A DNA stretch of 34,067 nucleotides from Serratia microhaemolytica (GTDB lineage Bacteria > Pseudomonadota > Gammaproteobacteria > Enterobacterales > Enterobacteriaceae), in NCBI RefSeq assembly GCF_004011885.1, contig NZ_SBEF01000008.1:1-34067 (forward strand), in the 5' to 3' direction. A program made the translations under genes and the position numbers. The stretch's first letter is position 1; every line of letters begins with the position of its first letter. The notes below the pieces were generated by a model. That model was not told where the DNA came from and made no database searches. It worked only from the letters and a program-made list of their open reading frames with translations. Of this stretch, positions 1-7,189 are shown one piece after another.

Positions 1-1
1 G

Positions 2-211
2 CTGGGCAAGGCGGGGGACAGCGCGGGTCTGGAGCGAACGATCAAGGTCAATACCAGCAAAAGCAGAACGTATTCATTTTTCCGTCAAGGTGTCATCTAC
101 TATCAGTTGCTGCCCAAAATGAAAGAAGCCTATGCGATATTGTTGATGGAGAAATTTACTTATTACCTGAGGCAGCATCGATTATATACCCGCACACTTG
201 GCATTATTTGA
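2..211 (+). CDS. IS4-family transposase, C-terminal fragment (cut by window edge)
   Basis: An open frame enters from the left edge and ends at TGA 209-211, giving the last 69 residues of a protein. Its tail contains RTIKVNTSKSRTYSFFRQG followed by a basic, aromatic-rich stretch ending LRQHRLYTRTLGII. This resembles the C-terminus of IS4-type DDE transposases from enterobacteria, recognised from memory and not searched. The catalytic DDE residues would lie outside the window, so whether the element is intact cannot be judged. It sits 135 bp upstream of the first toxin cassette and reads toward it. A transposon boundary here would mark the left side of the accessory island. The right terminal inverted repeat could not be defined. 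Confidence 0.55.
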   Translation: MGKAGDSAGLERTIKVNTSKSRTYSFFRQGVIYYQLLPKMKEAYAILLMEKFTYYLRQHRLYTRTLGII

Positions 212-346
212 GTTTATAGAAATGAGGGGATCACTAAGGCCGTTACCCGATAGCCCCGGGCAGAGCGGACTACTGCACTTCAGTGCTGATAGCGGACAAC
301 GGGCAGCCGTCATTCTCACTAATTTCTCGGAAAGGAGTCATTAATA

Positions 347-1627
347 ATGAGCACCCAAGTTTATATCAATGATCATGAAGCCTGTAGCAAATCCTCCCGT
401 GGCGCGTCTAACGGCGCTTTTCCTGACCCCTGCTGGAGCCCACCCAGCCCACCTGCTGGGCCAGTGGTGATCCCCTATCCTAACTCCAGCAAAGCCGCTG
501 ATATGGCCAAAGGCACCAGCACGGTATTTATTAAACGCGGTATGGTAGCGAAAGAGGATCGCTCCTATTTTGCCACCAGTACGGGTAATGAAGGCGCAAC
601 ACAAGCCTTTAATAAGGGCGTGGCGACCGGCAAAATCACCGGTAAAACCTACTTCGTCAAATGGTCGCAAAATGTCAAATTTGAAGGGCGTTGTGTACCG
701 CGTGATATCGATTTAACCACACATAATCATGGCTCAAAACCGGGTAATTCGGCGACGTTTCCTTATCTTTCTAAAAGAGCAGTAAATAAATATTGTAAGG
801 AAGAGAAAAAGGCAATTGAGCAAAATTGTAAAACTGAAGATGAGCACTGGACAAAAACCCACTGCACAGATGAGTTGAGTATAACATTTAATAGTTTTGA
901 TAAAGCTAAAGACTTCATGAAAAATAGCTTAAGTAAATTTGAGAGAAAATTTGACAAACTCATAAAATCAACTCCGAAAAATAAAAATCAAGAGGACATC
1001 ATTAATAAAAAGGTACGTAATAGAGTACTAGCCAAACAAGTTAAAAGAGCTGCTAGCAATAAATGCATAAAGTCTAGAAAGTGCTTATTAGTTCCTTATT
1101 CGACAAAAACAAAAATCACCCCCAAACAAGAATCAAAGGCAGAACCGTCCACCAATAAAGGTTGTTGCCCTGGACAAACAGGACATCATCTAATCCCTGG
1201 GGCAATGATGAGGCCAGCCTGTAAAAATTATCATCATGGCAGGGCTCCTACAGTATGTGCAGAGGGAACCACACAGGATTCGGGAACTCACGGGAAATTA
1301 CATAGAGCATTTGATCAACAACTTTTTAAATTGTTCGTTAAAAAAGGTGGAAATCGCATGATCAGTATGGGGGAAACGATTGGTGCAGCAGTAAGATCTT
1401 TTCAAGAAGCTCTTCCATACTCAAATTGCAATATGAAATGCATACAGAAACAGCTCGAGAACTATTACATCCTTAATTGTAAGGAAAGTAATCTAGAAAT
1501 AAACCCCATTACAAAACCAGGTAATGAAATGTTTAACGCAGGATTAGCTGCAATGCCTATTTCCTTAGAAGGAATAGCTATTGCAATAACGAAAAACAAT
1601 CAGAATCATGACTCTGGCTGGAAATAA
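347..1627 (+). CDS. DUF4150/PAAR-like T6SS effector with C-terminal GHH nuclease toxin (cassette 1)
   Basis: This is a predicted type VI secretion tip/effector of 426 aa. Residues 1 to about 140 are a DUF4150 (PAAR-like) domain, recognised from DPCWSPPSPPAGPVVIPYPN, the KEDRSYFATSTGNEGAT stretch and LTTHNHGSKPGN. In this family the domain caps the VgrG spike. Residues 145-260 are a lysine-rich variable linker. The C-terminus carries the HNH/EndoVII-type signature GCCPGQTGHH (272-281, GHH at 279-281), then APTVC (300-304) and GTHGKLH (313-319), matching the Tox-GHH2 class of predicted DNases. There is no signal peptide. The ATG follows AAAGGAG at good spacing. Cysteines recur throughout and are conserved in the two paralogs, but this copy has Arg where the others have the first Cys of FEGCC. 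The gene is AT-rich after base 775. A propeller protein follows after 20 bp. Nuclease activity is inferred from family. Confidence 0.85.
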   Translation: MSTQVYINDHEACSKSSRGASNGAFPDPCWSPPSPPAGPVVIPYPNSSKAADMAKGTSTVFIKRGMVAKEDRSYFATSTGNEGATQAFNKGVATGKITGKTYFVKWSQNVKFEGRCVPRDIDLTTHNHGSKPGNSATFPYLSKRAVNKYCKEEKKAIEQNCKTEDEHWTKTHCTDELSITFNSFDKAKDFMKNSLSKFERKFDKLIKSTPKNKNQEDIINKKVRNRVLAKQVKRAASNKCIKSRKCLLVPYSTKTKITPKQESKAEPSTNKGCCPGQTGHHLIPGAMMRPACKNYHHGRAPTVCAEGTTQDSGTHGKLHRAFDQQLFKLFVKKGGNRMISMGETIGAAVRSFQEALPYSNCNMKCIQKQLENYYILNCKESNLEINPITKPGNEMFNAGLAAMPISLEGIAIAITKNNQNHDSGWK

Positions 1628-1647
1628 CTTCAATAAAAGAGGAAACT

Positions 1648-2619
1648 ATGTCATACATATCAGACGAACTGCAAGCTGAAATTTTTCATGAATGGTTTAT
1701 TTCTGGATGCTCAGTAAAAAACAAAAGCGTGTTATATTTTTGCTTACGAAAAGAATTACCTGAAGAAAAGATTGGCTTGCTATGGGATCATGAAATCCCT
1801 AGTAAGTTATTGGCCATTTATGTAAAAAATAATTTTCAGACAAAAAAAACAGATAATATTTTTAGCTCAGTTGAAGTTGATGGGCTTTATAAGCCTAAAG
1901 TTGGAATCACATTTTTTCCTAGAGAGCAGGTACTACTGGCATCATCTACTCTTGACCAAGATGGCAGTGTCTTAGTCAGAGGAAGTGATGGCGGTTCAGT
2001 TGAATGTATTGACAAGGGGAATGCTCCAGGAATTCAAAATATAAAATGCATTAATGGTTATGCTTATGCCGTAGGGTTAAGACGTGCTATTTATAAACGA
2101 CCAGAGATTGGTTATTGGGTAAAACTAGACGCTGGGTTTCCAGAAGATGACATGGAGTCAGATCAAGGATTTGTAGATCTGGATGCATTTAACGAACAAG
2201 ATATATATGCAGTAGGAAACAGTGGAGATATTTGGCACTACAACGGCAGTATTTGGACACAGTGTGGTTTCCCCTCAAATGAAACGCTAAGTTCAGTAGT
2301 TTGTGCTCCCGATGGTCAAGTTTATGTTGGTGGAATGGGTGGCAATTTGTGGGTTGGGCGACAACACAGTTGGCGTTGCGTCTACCAAGGTGATTCTGCT
2401 TTGGAATGGAATGAGATGCGCTGGTTTCAGGATCAATTATGGCTTTGTTCAGATTATGAACTTAAGGTTTGGAACGGTAAGCAAATGACTATTCCAGTTC
2501 ATAACGGCGAAGAACTGGATCTTTTTGGCCATATAGATGCTCGCGATGGCGTTTTGTTGGTAGCTAGTGCGTACTCTGTTGATTTATTTGATGGCACTGA
2601 GTGGCATGTTATTGTTTAA
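1648..2619 (+). CDS. Beta-propeller-like protein, putative immunity to cassette 1 toxin
   Basis: This 323-aa cytosolic protein has no signal peptide or membrane segment. Its second half shows at least five repeated blade-like units, each a hydrophobic strand pair ending near a Trp/Tyr: YAYAVGLRRAIYKR, DIYAVGNSGDIWHYNGSIW, GQVYVGGMGGNLWVGRQHSW, QLWLCSDYELKVWNGK and GVLLVASAYSVDLFDGTEW. This fits a WD40/kelch/YVTN-type propeller. The gene begins 20 bp after the toxin stop, preceded by AAAGAGGA, and equivalent genes follow the other two toxins. The N-terminal half diverges most between paralogs, while the blade region is well conserved. Position and co-divergence suggest immunity; this is inference, and no family name was recognised. 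Other possibilities are a chaperone or adaptor loading the effector. Confidence 0.65.
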   Translation: MSYISDELQAEIFHEWFISGCSVKNKSVLYFCLRKELPEEKIGLLWDHEIPSKLLAIYVKNNFQTKKTDNIFSSVEVDGLYKPKVGITFFPREQVLLASSTLDQDGSVLVRGSDGGSVECIDKGNAPGIQNIKCINGYAYAVGLRRAIYKRPEIGYWVKLDAGFPEDDMESDQGFVDLDAFNEQDIYAVGNSGDIWHYNGSIWTQCGFPSNETLSSVVCAPDGQVYVGGMGGNLWVGRQHSWRCVYQGDSALEWNEMRWFQDQLWLCSDYELKVWNGKQMTIPVHNGEELDLFGHIDARDGVLLVASAYSVDLFDGTEWHVIV

Positions 2620-2637
2620 CCACACAGAGAGGGAACT

Positions 2638-3945
2638 ATGGTAACTACGGATTACCCAGCAGTGATCACACCACTGGTGCGCCAACATGCGGCGGATGCG
2701 GCATTTTATTGGCAGCAACTCAATAGTAGTCGTTTGTCTGCGCTGCAGTCGGCAGAAGATATCACCGTGTTTCAGCACTACCTGCAAGCCAATCTGGATG
2801 GTCTGCGTATTGCCGGGGATGAGGGGTGGCGGCAGGCACTGCAAGCATTTAAGCGCTGGAAAACACAAGGCGAAGCCTATGTCTGCACCCGGTTGGCCTA
2901 CCAATTTGGTGACCAGGAAAAGCTGGACACCTGCTGGCAGTTAGTCACATCGATGCCAGAAACCAGTTTGGAGGGTCATATTGCAGCGCTGATAACACAA
3001 CCCACTGACATCCTGCTCGCCCGCCTGCGTACACTGTATACCGCCGGAGATAGTTTGAGTTTGCACGTGTTTCTGCTCGCGAGTAGCCAGTTAACGCAAT
3101 TATTAGCGCCAGATATTTTGCAGCAGGCGTTTGACCATGACGATGAAAATGTCAGGGCTGCGGTATGCCATTATGTCGTGCAACAGCAGCAGTTGACCTG
3201 GCTACCCCATTTACAGGCACGGCTAAACGATCAATCGCTCATGGTGCGCTATAGCGCCGCTGTAGCTATCGGTTGGTTGGCGGCCGGGCAATCAACCACT
3301 TTTGCGCAACTCTGGACAGTGATCGAAGCCTATCAACAAGCGCCCTCACGCAAAGGATTGGCCGGATTACAGCACACGCAACGGTTAGAAACCCTAGTAC
3401 GGCTGGCCGGACAAAACTTTGCCGCCAGTGGTGACGATATTAACCGTGTGTTCGCCGCATTGCCCCCCTACCTGACAGTGCTGTTTCTGGCGCACGCGGG
3501 TGATGCTCGACAGTTACCACACTTGCTAGCGCTTTGTGGTGAAAATGCACAGGCCGAAAGCAGTGATGACACTGTAAAAATCAGTAATAATGCAGTTGCA
3601 CCACTCGCCTTTTGGGCTATCCATGTGTTGACGGGGCTCAATATGGAAGACAGCCGTTACATTCTACTAGCGATGAATCATATTGATGATGAAAATGCCG
3701 TTACCGATCGCGTGTCACAACTGAGCACTGGGTTATATTGGCCGAACCTACCGGTGATAACACCACTCTGCCAGGAAAAAATAAGTACCAGTGCCCCACT
3801 GCTGTTGGGCCAACCGATCACGGTAGCCCATTGTCAGGCAGTATTAGCAACAGGGCGTCAGGTGGAGCGTTATATCGCCAATTGGCATCTGTTTCGCCAG
3901 CGCACCGCAGAACAACACATTGATCTTAGCAAGGACATTTTTTAG
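2638..3945 (+). CDS. TIGR02270-type HEAT-like repeat protein, T6SS-associated
   Basis: A 435-aa soluble protein with the look of the TIGR02270 family: an N-terminal YPAVITPLVRQHAADAAFYW segment, then helical HEAT-like repeats such as DHDDENVRAAVCHYVVQQQ and LNDQSLMVRYSAAVAIGWLA around residues 160-220. Such proteins occur next to type VI secretion effectors; no biochemical role is known to me. It starts 18 bp after the propeller gene behind GAGGGA and is followed 16 bp later by a thioredoxin-like gene, so all four genes of cassette 1 probably form one transcript. Base composition is balanced and GC-richer than the toxin tip and propeller gene, suggesting a different origin. A 5' stub of a second copy remains after cassette 2. 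A scaffold or chaperone role is speculation. Confidence 0.75.
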   Translation: MVTTDYPAVITPLVRQHAADAAFYWQQLNSSRLSALQSAEDITVFQHYLQANLDGLRIAGDEGWRQALQAFKRWKTQGEAYVCTRLAYQFGDQEKLDTCWQLVTSMPETSLEGHIAALITQPTDILLARLRTLYTAGDSLSLHVFLLASSQLTQLLAPDILQQAFDHDDENVRAAVCHYVVQQQQLTWLPHLQARLNDQSLMVRYSAAVAIGWLAAGQSTTFAQLWTVIEAYQQAPSRKGLAGLQHTQRLETLVRLAGQNFAASGDDINRVFAALPPYLTVLFLAHAGDARQLPHLLALCGENAQAESSDDTVKISNNAVAPLAFWAIHVLTGLNMEDSRYILLAMNHIDDENAVTDRVSQLSTGLYWPNLPVITPLCQEKISTSAPLLLGQPITVAHCQAVLATGRQVERYIANWHLFRQRTAEQHIDLSKDIF

Positions 3946-3961
3946 TCGCAAAGGAGGTTTT

Positions 3962-4327
3962 ATGCTTAATTATCCAGCCGTTGACCAGGTGGCCATTAAA
4001 CAGCAACTGGAACGAGGGAAAAGACTGGTGGTCGGATTATGTGCCGCTTGGTGTAATAACTGTGAGGGGTGGAAAAAAACACTCAACACACTGGCAGCCA
4101 ACCACCCAACTGATTGTTTTGTTTGGCTAGATATCGATGAACACCCTGATATGGTGGCTGAAGTTGATCTGGATGTTTTACCGGTTTTATTAATCCAGCA
4201 GCCTGAACAAGTGTGCTATCTCGGTCCGGTGACACCCGAACCTGGCGTGACCGAGCGTTTGCTGCAATCGAGTAACGCGCTAATGCACAGCCACGATCCG
4301 GGTATTCGAGAGTTTTTATTGGAGTGA
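3962..4327 (+). CDS. Thioredoxin-like protein
   Basis: A 121-aa protein with a thioredoxin fold signature: LVVGLCAAWCNNCEGWKKTL with a WCxxC active site near residues 35-38, a mid-protein FVWLDIDEHPDMV strand/helix, and the cis-proline loop DVLPVLL. There is no signal peptide, so it should be cytoplasmic. The chosen ATG is 5 bp behind a near-perfect AAGGAGG; an upstream in-frame start at 3920 would overlap the preceding gene and lacks such a site. It ends the cassette 1 gene set. A reduced version of this gene survives downstream of cassette 2. The three linked toxins are cysteine-rich, so a redox or folding role on the effector is an attractive inference, but nothing in the sequence proves it. 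Confidence 0.72.
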   Translation: MLNYPAVDQVAIKQQLERGKRLVVGLCAAWCNNCEGWKKTLNTLAANHPTDCFVWLDIDEHPDMVAEVDLDVLPVLLIQQPEQVCYLGPVTPEPGVTERLLQSSNALMHSHDPGIREFLLE

Positions 4328-4478
4328 AGCAAATCGTAACGTGCCGTCATATAAAGGGATAGTGTAAGTAAGATGCTAAAACAGAGCCAATAGATGGCTG
4401 CTGCTCCCGCTTCTACTGTAATACCTATCAATCGGCGGCAGTCATTATTACTAAGTTCTCACAACGGAGTGATTAATA
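4281..4478 (+). repeat. Direct repeat upstream of cassette 2 (pairs with 6992-7189)
   Basis: This 198-bp stretch spans the last 15 codons of the thioredoxin-like gene and the whole leader of the next toxin gene. It recurs at 6992-7189 with only two mismatches by eye. The homology continues into the toxin N-terminal coding region, giving a direct repeat of roughly 600 bp at a period of 2711 bp. The leader contains no evident terminator, so read-through from the upstream cassette is possible. It ends with CAACGGAG as ribosome binding site before the toxin ATG. Confidence 0.85.
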
Positions 4479-5813
4479 ATGAGCACCCATGTTTATATCA
4501 ATAATCATGAAGCCTGTAGCAAATCCTCCCGTGGCGCGTCTAACGGCGCTTTTCCTGACCCCTGCTGGAGCCCACCCAGCCCACCTGCCGGACCAGTGGT
4601 GATCCCCTATCCTAACTCCAGCAAGGCTAGCGATCTAACCAAAGGCACCAGCACGGTATTTATTAAACGTAGTATGGTAGCGAAAGAGGATCGCTCCTAT
4701 TTTGCCACCAGTACGGGTAATGAAGGCGCGACACAAGCCTTTAACAAGGGCGTGGCGACCAGCAAAATCACCGGTAAAACCTACTTCGTCAAATGGTCGC
4801 AAAATGTCAAATTTGAAGGGTGTTGCGTACCGCGTGATATCGATTTAACCACACATAATCATGGCTCAAAACCGGGTAATTCGGCGACGTTTCCTTATCT
4901 TTCTAAACGGGAAATAAAAAAACATTGTAAAAAGGAGCAGCATGAAATTCTGAGCAAATGCAAACCTAATGACAAACCTGCAAAAGAAGGTTGGCATTGG
5001 ACACAGGATCATTGTGAGGGATTGAATAAAAAGTTCATTTCACAAGATCAAGCGGTCATCGAATCAGCAGCCAAGTTGCAAAATAATAACTCAGCAATAC
5101 AAATACAAAGGTTCTTATCAGATCCTAGGATTCTGAAGAAAGCCCTTGATATAACCCCTTCCCCCATAGTAATTGATGGAATATCATACACTCACGAACA
5201 GATAAGAAAACAGCGTAAAGATTTACTCAATAATCTAATCAAAGAGCAAGAAAAAGCTGCAGAGAAAAACCCCTGCTTAAAAGCAAGAAAATGCCAACTT
5301 GTTCCTTATTCGCTTAATGGCAAACAAGCTGCTGAAAAAGACAAACTTGAATCATCCACTCAAAAAGGATGCTGTACAGCTCAAACGGGCCATCATTTGG
5401 TCTATGGATCAATGGTTAAAGATTGTCCTGATTATAAGCATAACCTCGCACCAACTGTCTGTGTAGAAGGAAACTCATGGCATAAAGGAAGTCATAAAAC
5501 AATCCATGAGATAATGGATGAAAAACTACTGAACCATATAAAACAGAATGGCCCACTTATGAAAATGGATGAAGCCGTAGAACTTGCCGCAGAGGCTCAC
5601 GAAGAAGTTTTCCCAAATTGCTCAAAAGAATGTATTAAAGCCCAACTAAATGGATACTATAATCAGCTTAAAAGCTGCATAGCCCGTGCTGCCCCTGCCA
5701 TCACAAAAAATAAAGAAGAAGCAATAGAGCTTATATCAAAAAAAGATAGGTTTGATAGGAAAGTAATAGGAGGAAAGCTATTAATAAAAAACAGATTAAA
5801 TAGCAAGCGATAA
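4479..5813 (+). CDS. DUF4150/PAAR-like T6SS effector with C-terminal GHH nuclease toxin (cassette 2)
   Basis: A 444-aa paralog of the cassette 1 effector. Bases 4479-4907 align without gaps to 347-775 with 19 mismatches by my count, then similarity drops abruptly after the shared TTCTAAA. Residues 1 to about 143 are the DUF4150 tip domain, followed by a longer variable linker (about 145-290) than in copy 1. The toxin signature is GCCTAQTGHH (297-306, GHH at 304-306), then APTVCVEGNSWHKGSHKTIH. Conserved cysteines include the CxxxxC pair before QLVPY and SNCxxxC-type spacing near the C-terminus (NCSKECIKAQL). The C-terminal tail is lysine-rich. The cognate propeller gene follows after 32 bp. 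Family membership is clear from the motifs; DNase function and secretion are inferred. Confidence 0.85.
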   Translation: MSTHVYINNHEACSKSSRGASNGAFPDPCWSPPSPPAGPVVIPYPNSSKASDLTKGTSTVFIKRSMVAKEDRSYFATSTGNEGATQAFNKGVATSKITGKTYFVKWSQNVKFEGCCVPRDIDLTTHNHGSKPGNSATFPYLSKREIKKHCKKEQHEILSKCKPNDKPAKEGWHWTQDHCEGLNKKFISQDQAVIESAAKLQNNNSAIQIQRFLSDPRILKKALDITPSPIVIDGISYTHEQIRKQRKDLLNNLIKEQEKAAEKNPCLKARKCQLVPYSLNGKQAAEKDKLESSTQKGCCTAQTGHHLVYGSMVKDCPDYKHNLAPTVCVEGNSWHKGSHKTIHEIMDEKLLNHIKQNGPLMKMDEAVELAAEAHEEVFPNCSKECIKAQLNGYYNQLKSCIARAAPAITKNKEEAIELISKKDRFDRKVIGGKLLIKNRLNSKR

Positions 5814-5845
5814 TTTTTATCTAACCACTTAAAATGGAGCCTAAA

Positions 5846-6844
5846 ATGCCACATATATCTGATAAGTCTTATAAAAAAATATTTAAAGGGTGGCTTATTA
5901 CTGATTGTATCGTAATAAATAAAAACCTCGCCTATCTTTGCTTAAGAAAAGAAGTGTCAGCAAAAAAAGCCAGTATGTTGTGGGACAGTGAAATCCCTAG
6001 CAGACTTGTGGCCATTCATCTTGACAACCTATTTTCAGGTGACTTATCAAAGGATGTCTATGACGTATTAGAATTTGAAGGCATGTATAAACCAAAATTA
6101 GGTGTTACATTTTCCCCTATGACACAAACGTTACTGGCATCATCCAATCTTGACGAAGATGGCTCCGTTTTAGTTCAAGGGGCTGATGAAGATTTCTCTA
6201 TCGAGTATATTGATAAAGAAAACTATCCTGGTGTAAAAAAAATAAAATGTATCAATGAATTCGCTTATGCTGTTGGGTTGCATCGTAGTGTCTACAAAAG
6301 AACCAATATTGATCATTGGATTAAACTAACCCGTGAAGTTGCAAAAAGTGATAATAATTCCGATATAGGATTCTATGATCTTGATGGTTTTCATGAAAAA
6401 GACATGTATGCAGTTGGAGGTAAAGGTGATATTTGGCACTATGATGGAAACATTTGGAGCCAATGTGGTTTCCCTTCGAATGAAAAACTCAGTACTGTAA
6501 TCTGTGCCCCTGATGGTCAGGTTTATATTGGCGGCCATGGTGGAAATATATGGGCTGGCAGGCAACACAGCTGGCAGTGTATTTATCAAGGTAAAGAAAA
6601 ATTATGGAATGAAATGCGTTGGTTTCAAGATCAGTTATGGCTTTGTTCAGACTATGCACTTAAAAAATGGAATGGAAAAGAGCTTGTGGATCCAGAATAT
6701 AGTGATGAAGATGCTGTCCTAATAGAATTAGGCATCAAAAGCGGTCCTTGTGGCCATATGGATGCTCGTGATGGCATTTTGCTGGTGGCTGATCTGAATT
6801 CCGTTGATCTGTTTGATGGTAAAACATGGCATTCTATTGTTTAA
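5846..6844 (+). CDS. Beta-propeller-like protein, putative immunity to cassette 2 toxin
   Basis: A 332-aa paralog of the propeller gene in cassette 1. The start is taken at MPHISDKS, 6 bp after a GGAG, rather than at an in-frame ATG four codons earlier whose own sequence would be the ribosome binding site. Blade-like units are visible as AYAVGLHRSVYKRTN, DMYAVGGKGDIWHYDGNIW, GQVYIGGHGGNIWAGRQHSW, QLWLCSDYALKKWNGK and GILLVADLNSVDLFDGKTW. Compared with the other copies it carries an extra acidic loop before the last blade (PEYSDEDAVLIELGIKSG). No signal peptide or membrane segment is present. Like its relatives it directly follows a toxin and diverges mostly in the N-terminal half. Immunity is inferred from position; experimental support is unknown to me. 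Confidence 0.65.
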   Translation: MPHISDKSYKKIFKGWLITDCIVINKNLAYLCLRKEVSAKKASMLWDSEIPSRLVAIHLDNLFSGDLSKDVYDVLEFEGMYKPKLGVTFSPMTQTLLASSNLDEDGSVLVQGADEDFSIEYIDKENYPGVKKIKCINEFAYAVGLHRSVYKRTNIDHWIKLTREVAKSDNNSDIGFYDLDGFHEKDMYAVGGKGDIWHYDGNIWSQCGFPSNEKLSTVICAPDGQVYIGGHGGNIWAGRQHSWQCIYQGKEKLWNEMRWFQDQLWLCSDYALKKWNGKELVDPEYSDEDAVLIELGIKSGPCGHMDARDGILLVADLNSVDLFDGKTWHSIV

Positions 6845-6862
6845 CCACACTGAGAGGGAAGC

Positions 6863-6994
6863 ATGGTAACTACAGATTACCCATCAATGACCACACCACT
6901 GGTGCACCAACATGTGGCGGATGCGGCATTTTATTGGCAAGTCGCAAAGGAGGTTTTATGCTTAATTATCCAGCCGTTGACCAGGTGGCCATAA
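6863..6994 (+). pseudogene. 5' stub of TIGR02270-type gene left by a 1.2-kb deletion
   Basis: Bases 6845-6939 match 2620-2714, including the ribosome binding region and first 26 codons of the TIGR02270-type gene (MVTTDYPSMTTPLVHQHVAD). At 6939/6940 the sequence jumps to the equivalent of base 3944, just before the thioredoxin-like gene. By comparison with cassette 1, about 1229 bp is missing. The reading frame shifts at the junction and stops at 6992-6994, so only a 43-codon hybrid remains. No meaningful microhomology is seen at the join. It is a degraded remnant, not a functional gene. Confidence 0.85.
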
Positions 6995-7038
6995 TGCACA
7001 GCCACGATCTGGGTATTCGAGAGTTTTTATTGGAGTGA
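6958..7038 (+). pseudogene. Internally deleted thioredoxin-like gene (26-codon remnant)
   Basis: The start region, with its AAAGGAGG ribosome binding site and the codons for MLNYPAVDQVAI, joins directly to the last codons MHSHDLGIREFLLE of the thioredoxin-like gene. Relative to 3962-4327, 285 bp (95 codons) are missing, including the whole WCxxC active site, and the reading frame is preserved. A 26-aa peptide could still be translated from a strong site, but it has no recognisable domain. The most economical reading is a deletion scar; a retained function for the peptide or leader is possible but unsupported. Confidence 0.85.
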
Positions 7039-7189
7039 AGCAAATCGTAACGTGCCGTCATATAAAGGGATAGTGTAAGTAAGATGCTAAAACAGAGCCA
7101 ATAGATGGCTGCTGCTCCCGCTTCTACTGTAATACCTGTCAATCGGCGGCAGTCATTATTACTAAGTTCTCACAACGGAGTGATTAATA
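6992..7189 (+). repeat. Direct repeat upstream of cassette 3 (pairs with 4281-4478)
   Basis: Second copy of the 198-bp repeat, with two mismatches to 4281-4478 (one in the thioredoxin tail, one in the leader, A to G). It shows that the cassette 2 unit of about 2.7 kb arose by tandem duplication, or that the cassettes recombine with each other. It supplies the leader and ribosome binding site of the third toxin gene. Confidence 0.85.

Noticed and set aside
341..670. Frame antisense to the DUF4150 domain, also present opposite copy 3
   Set aside because: It is conserved only because the opposite strand codes for a conserved domain; no ribosome binding site or family is evident.
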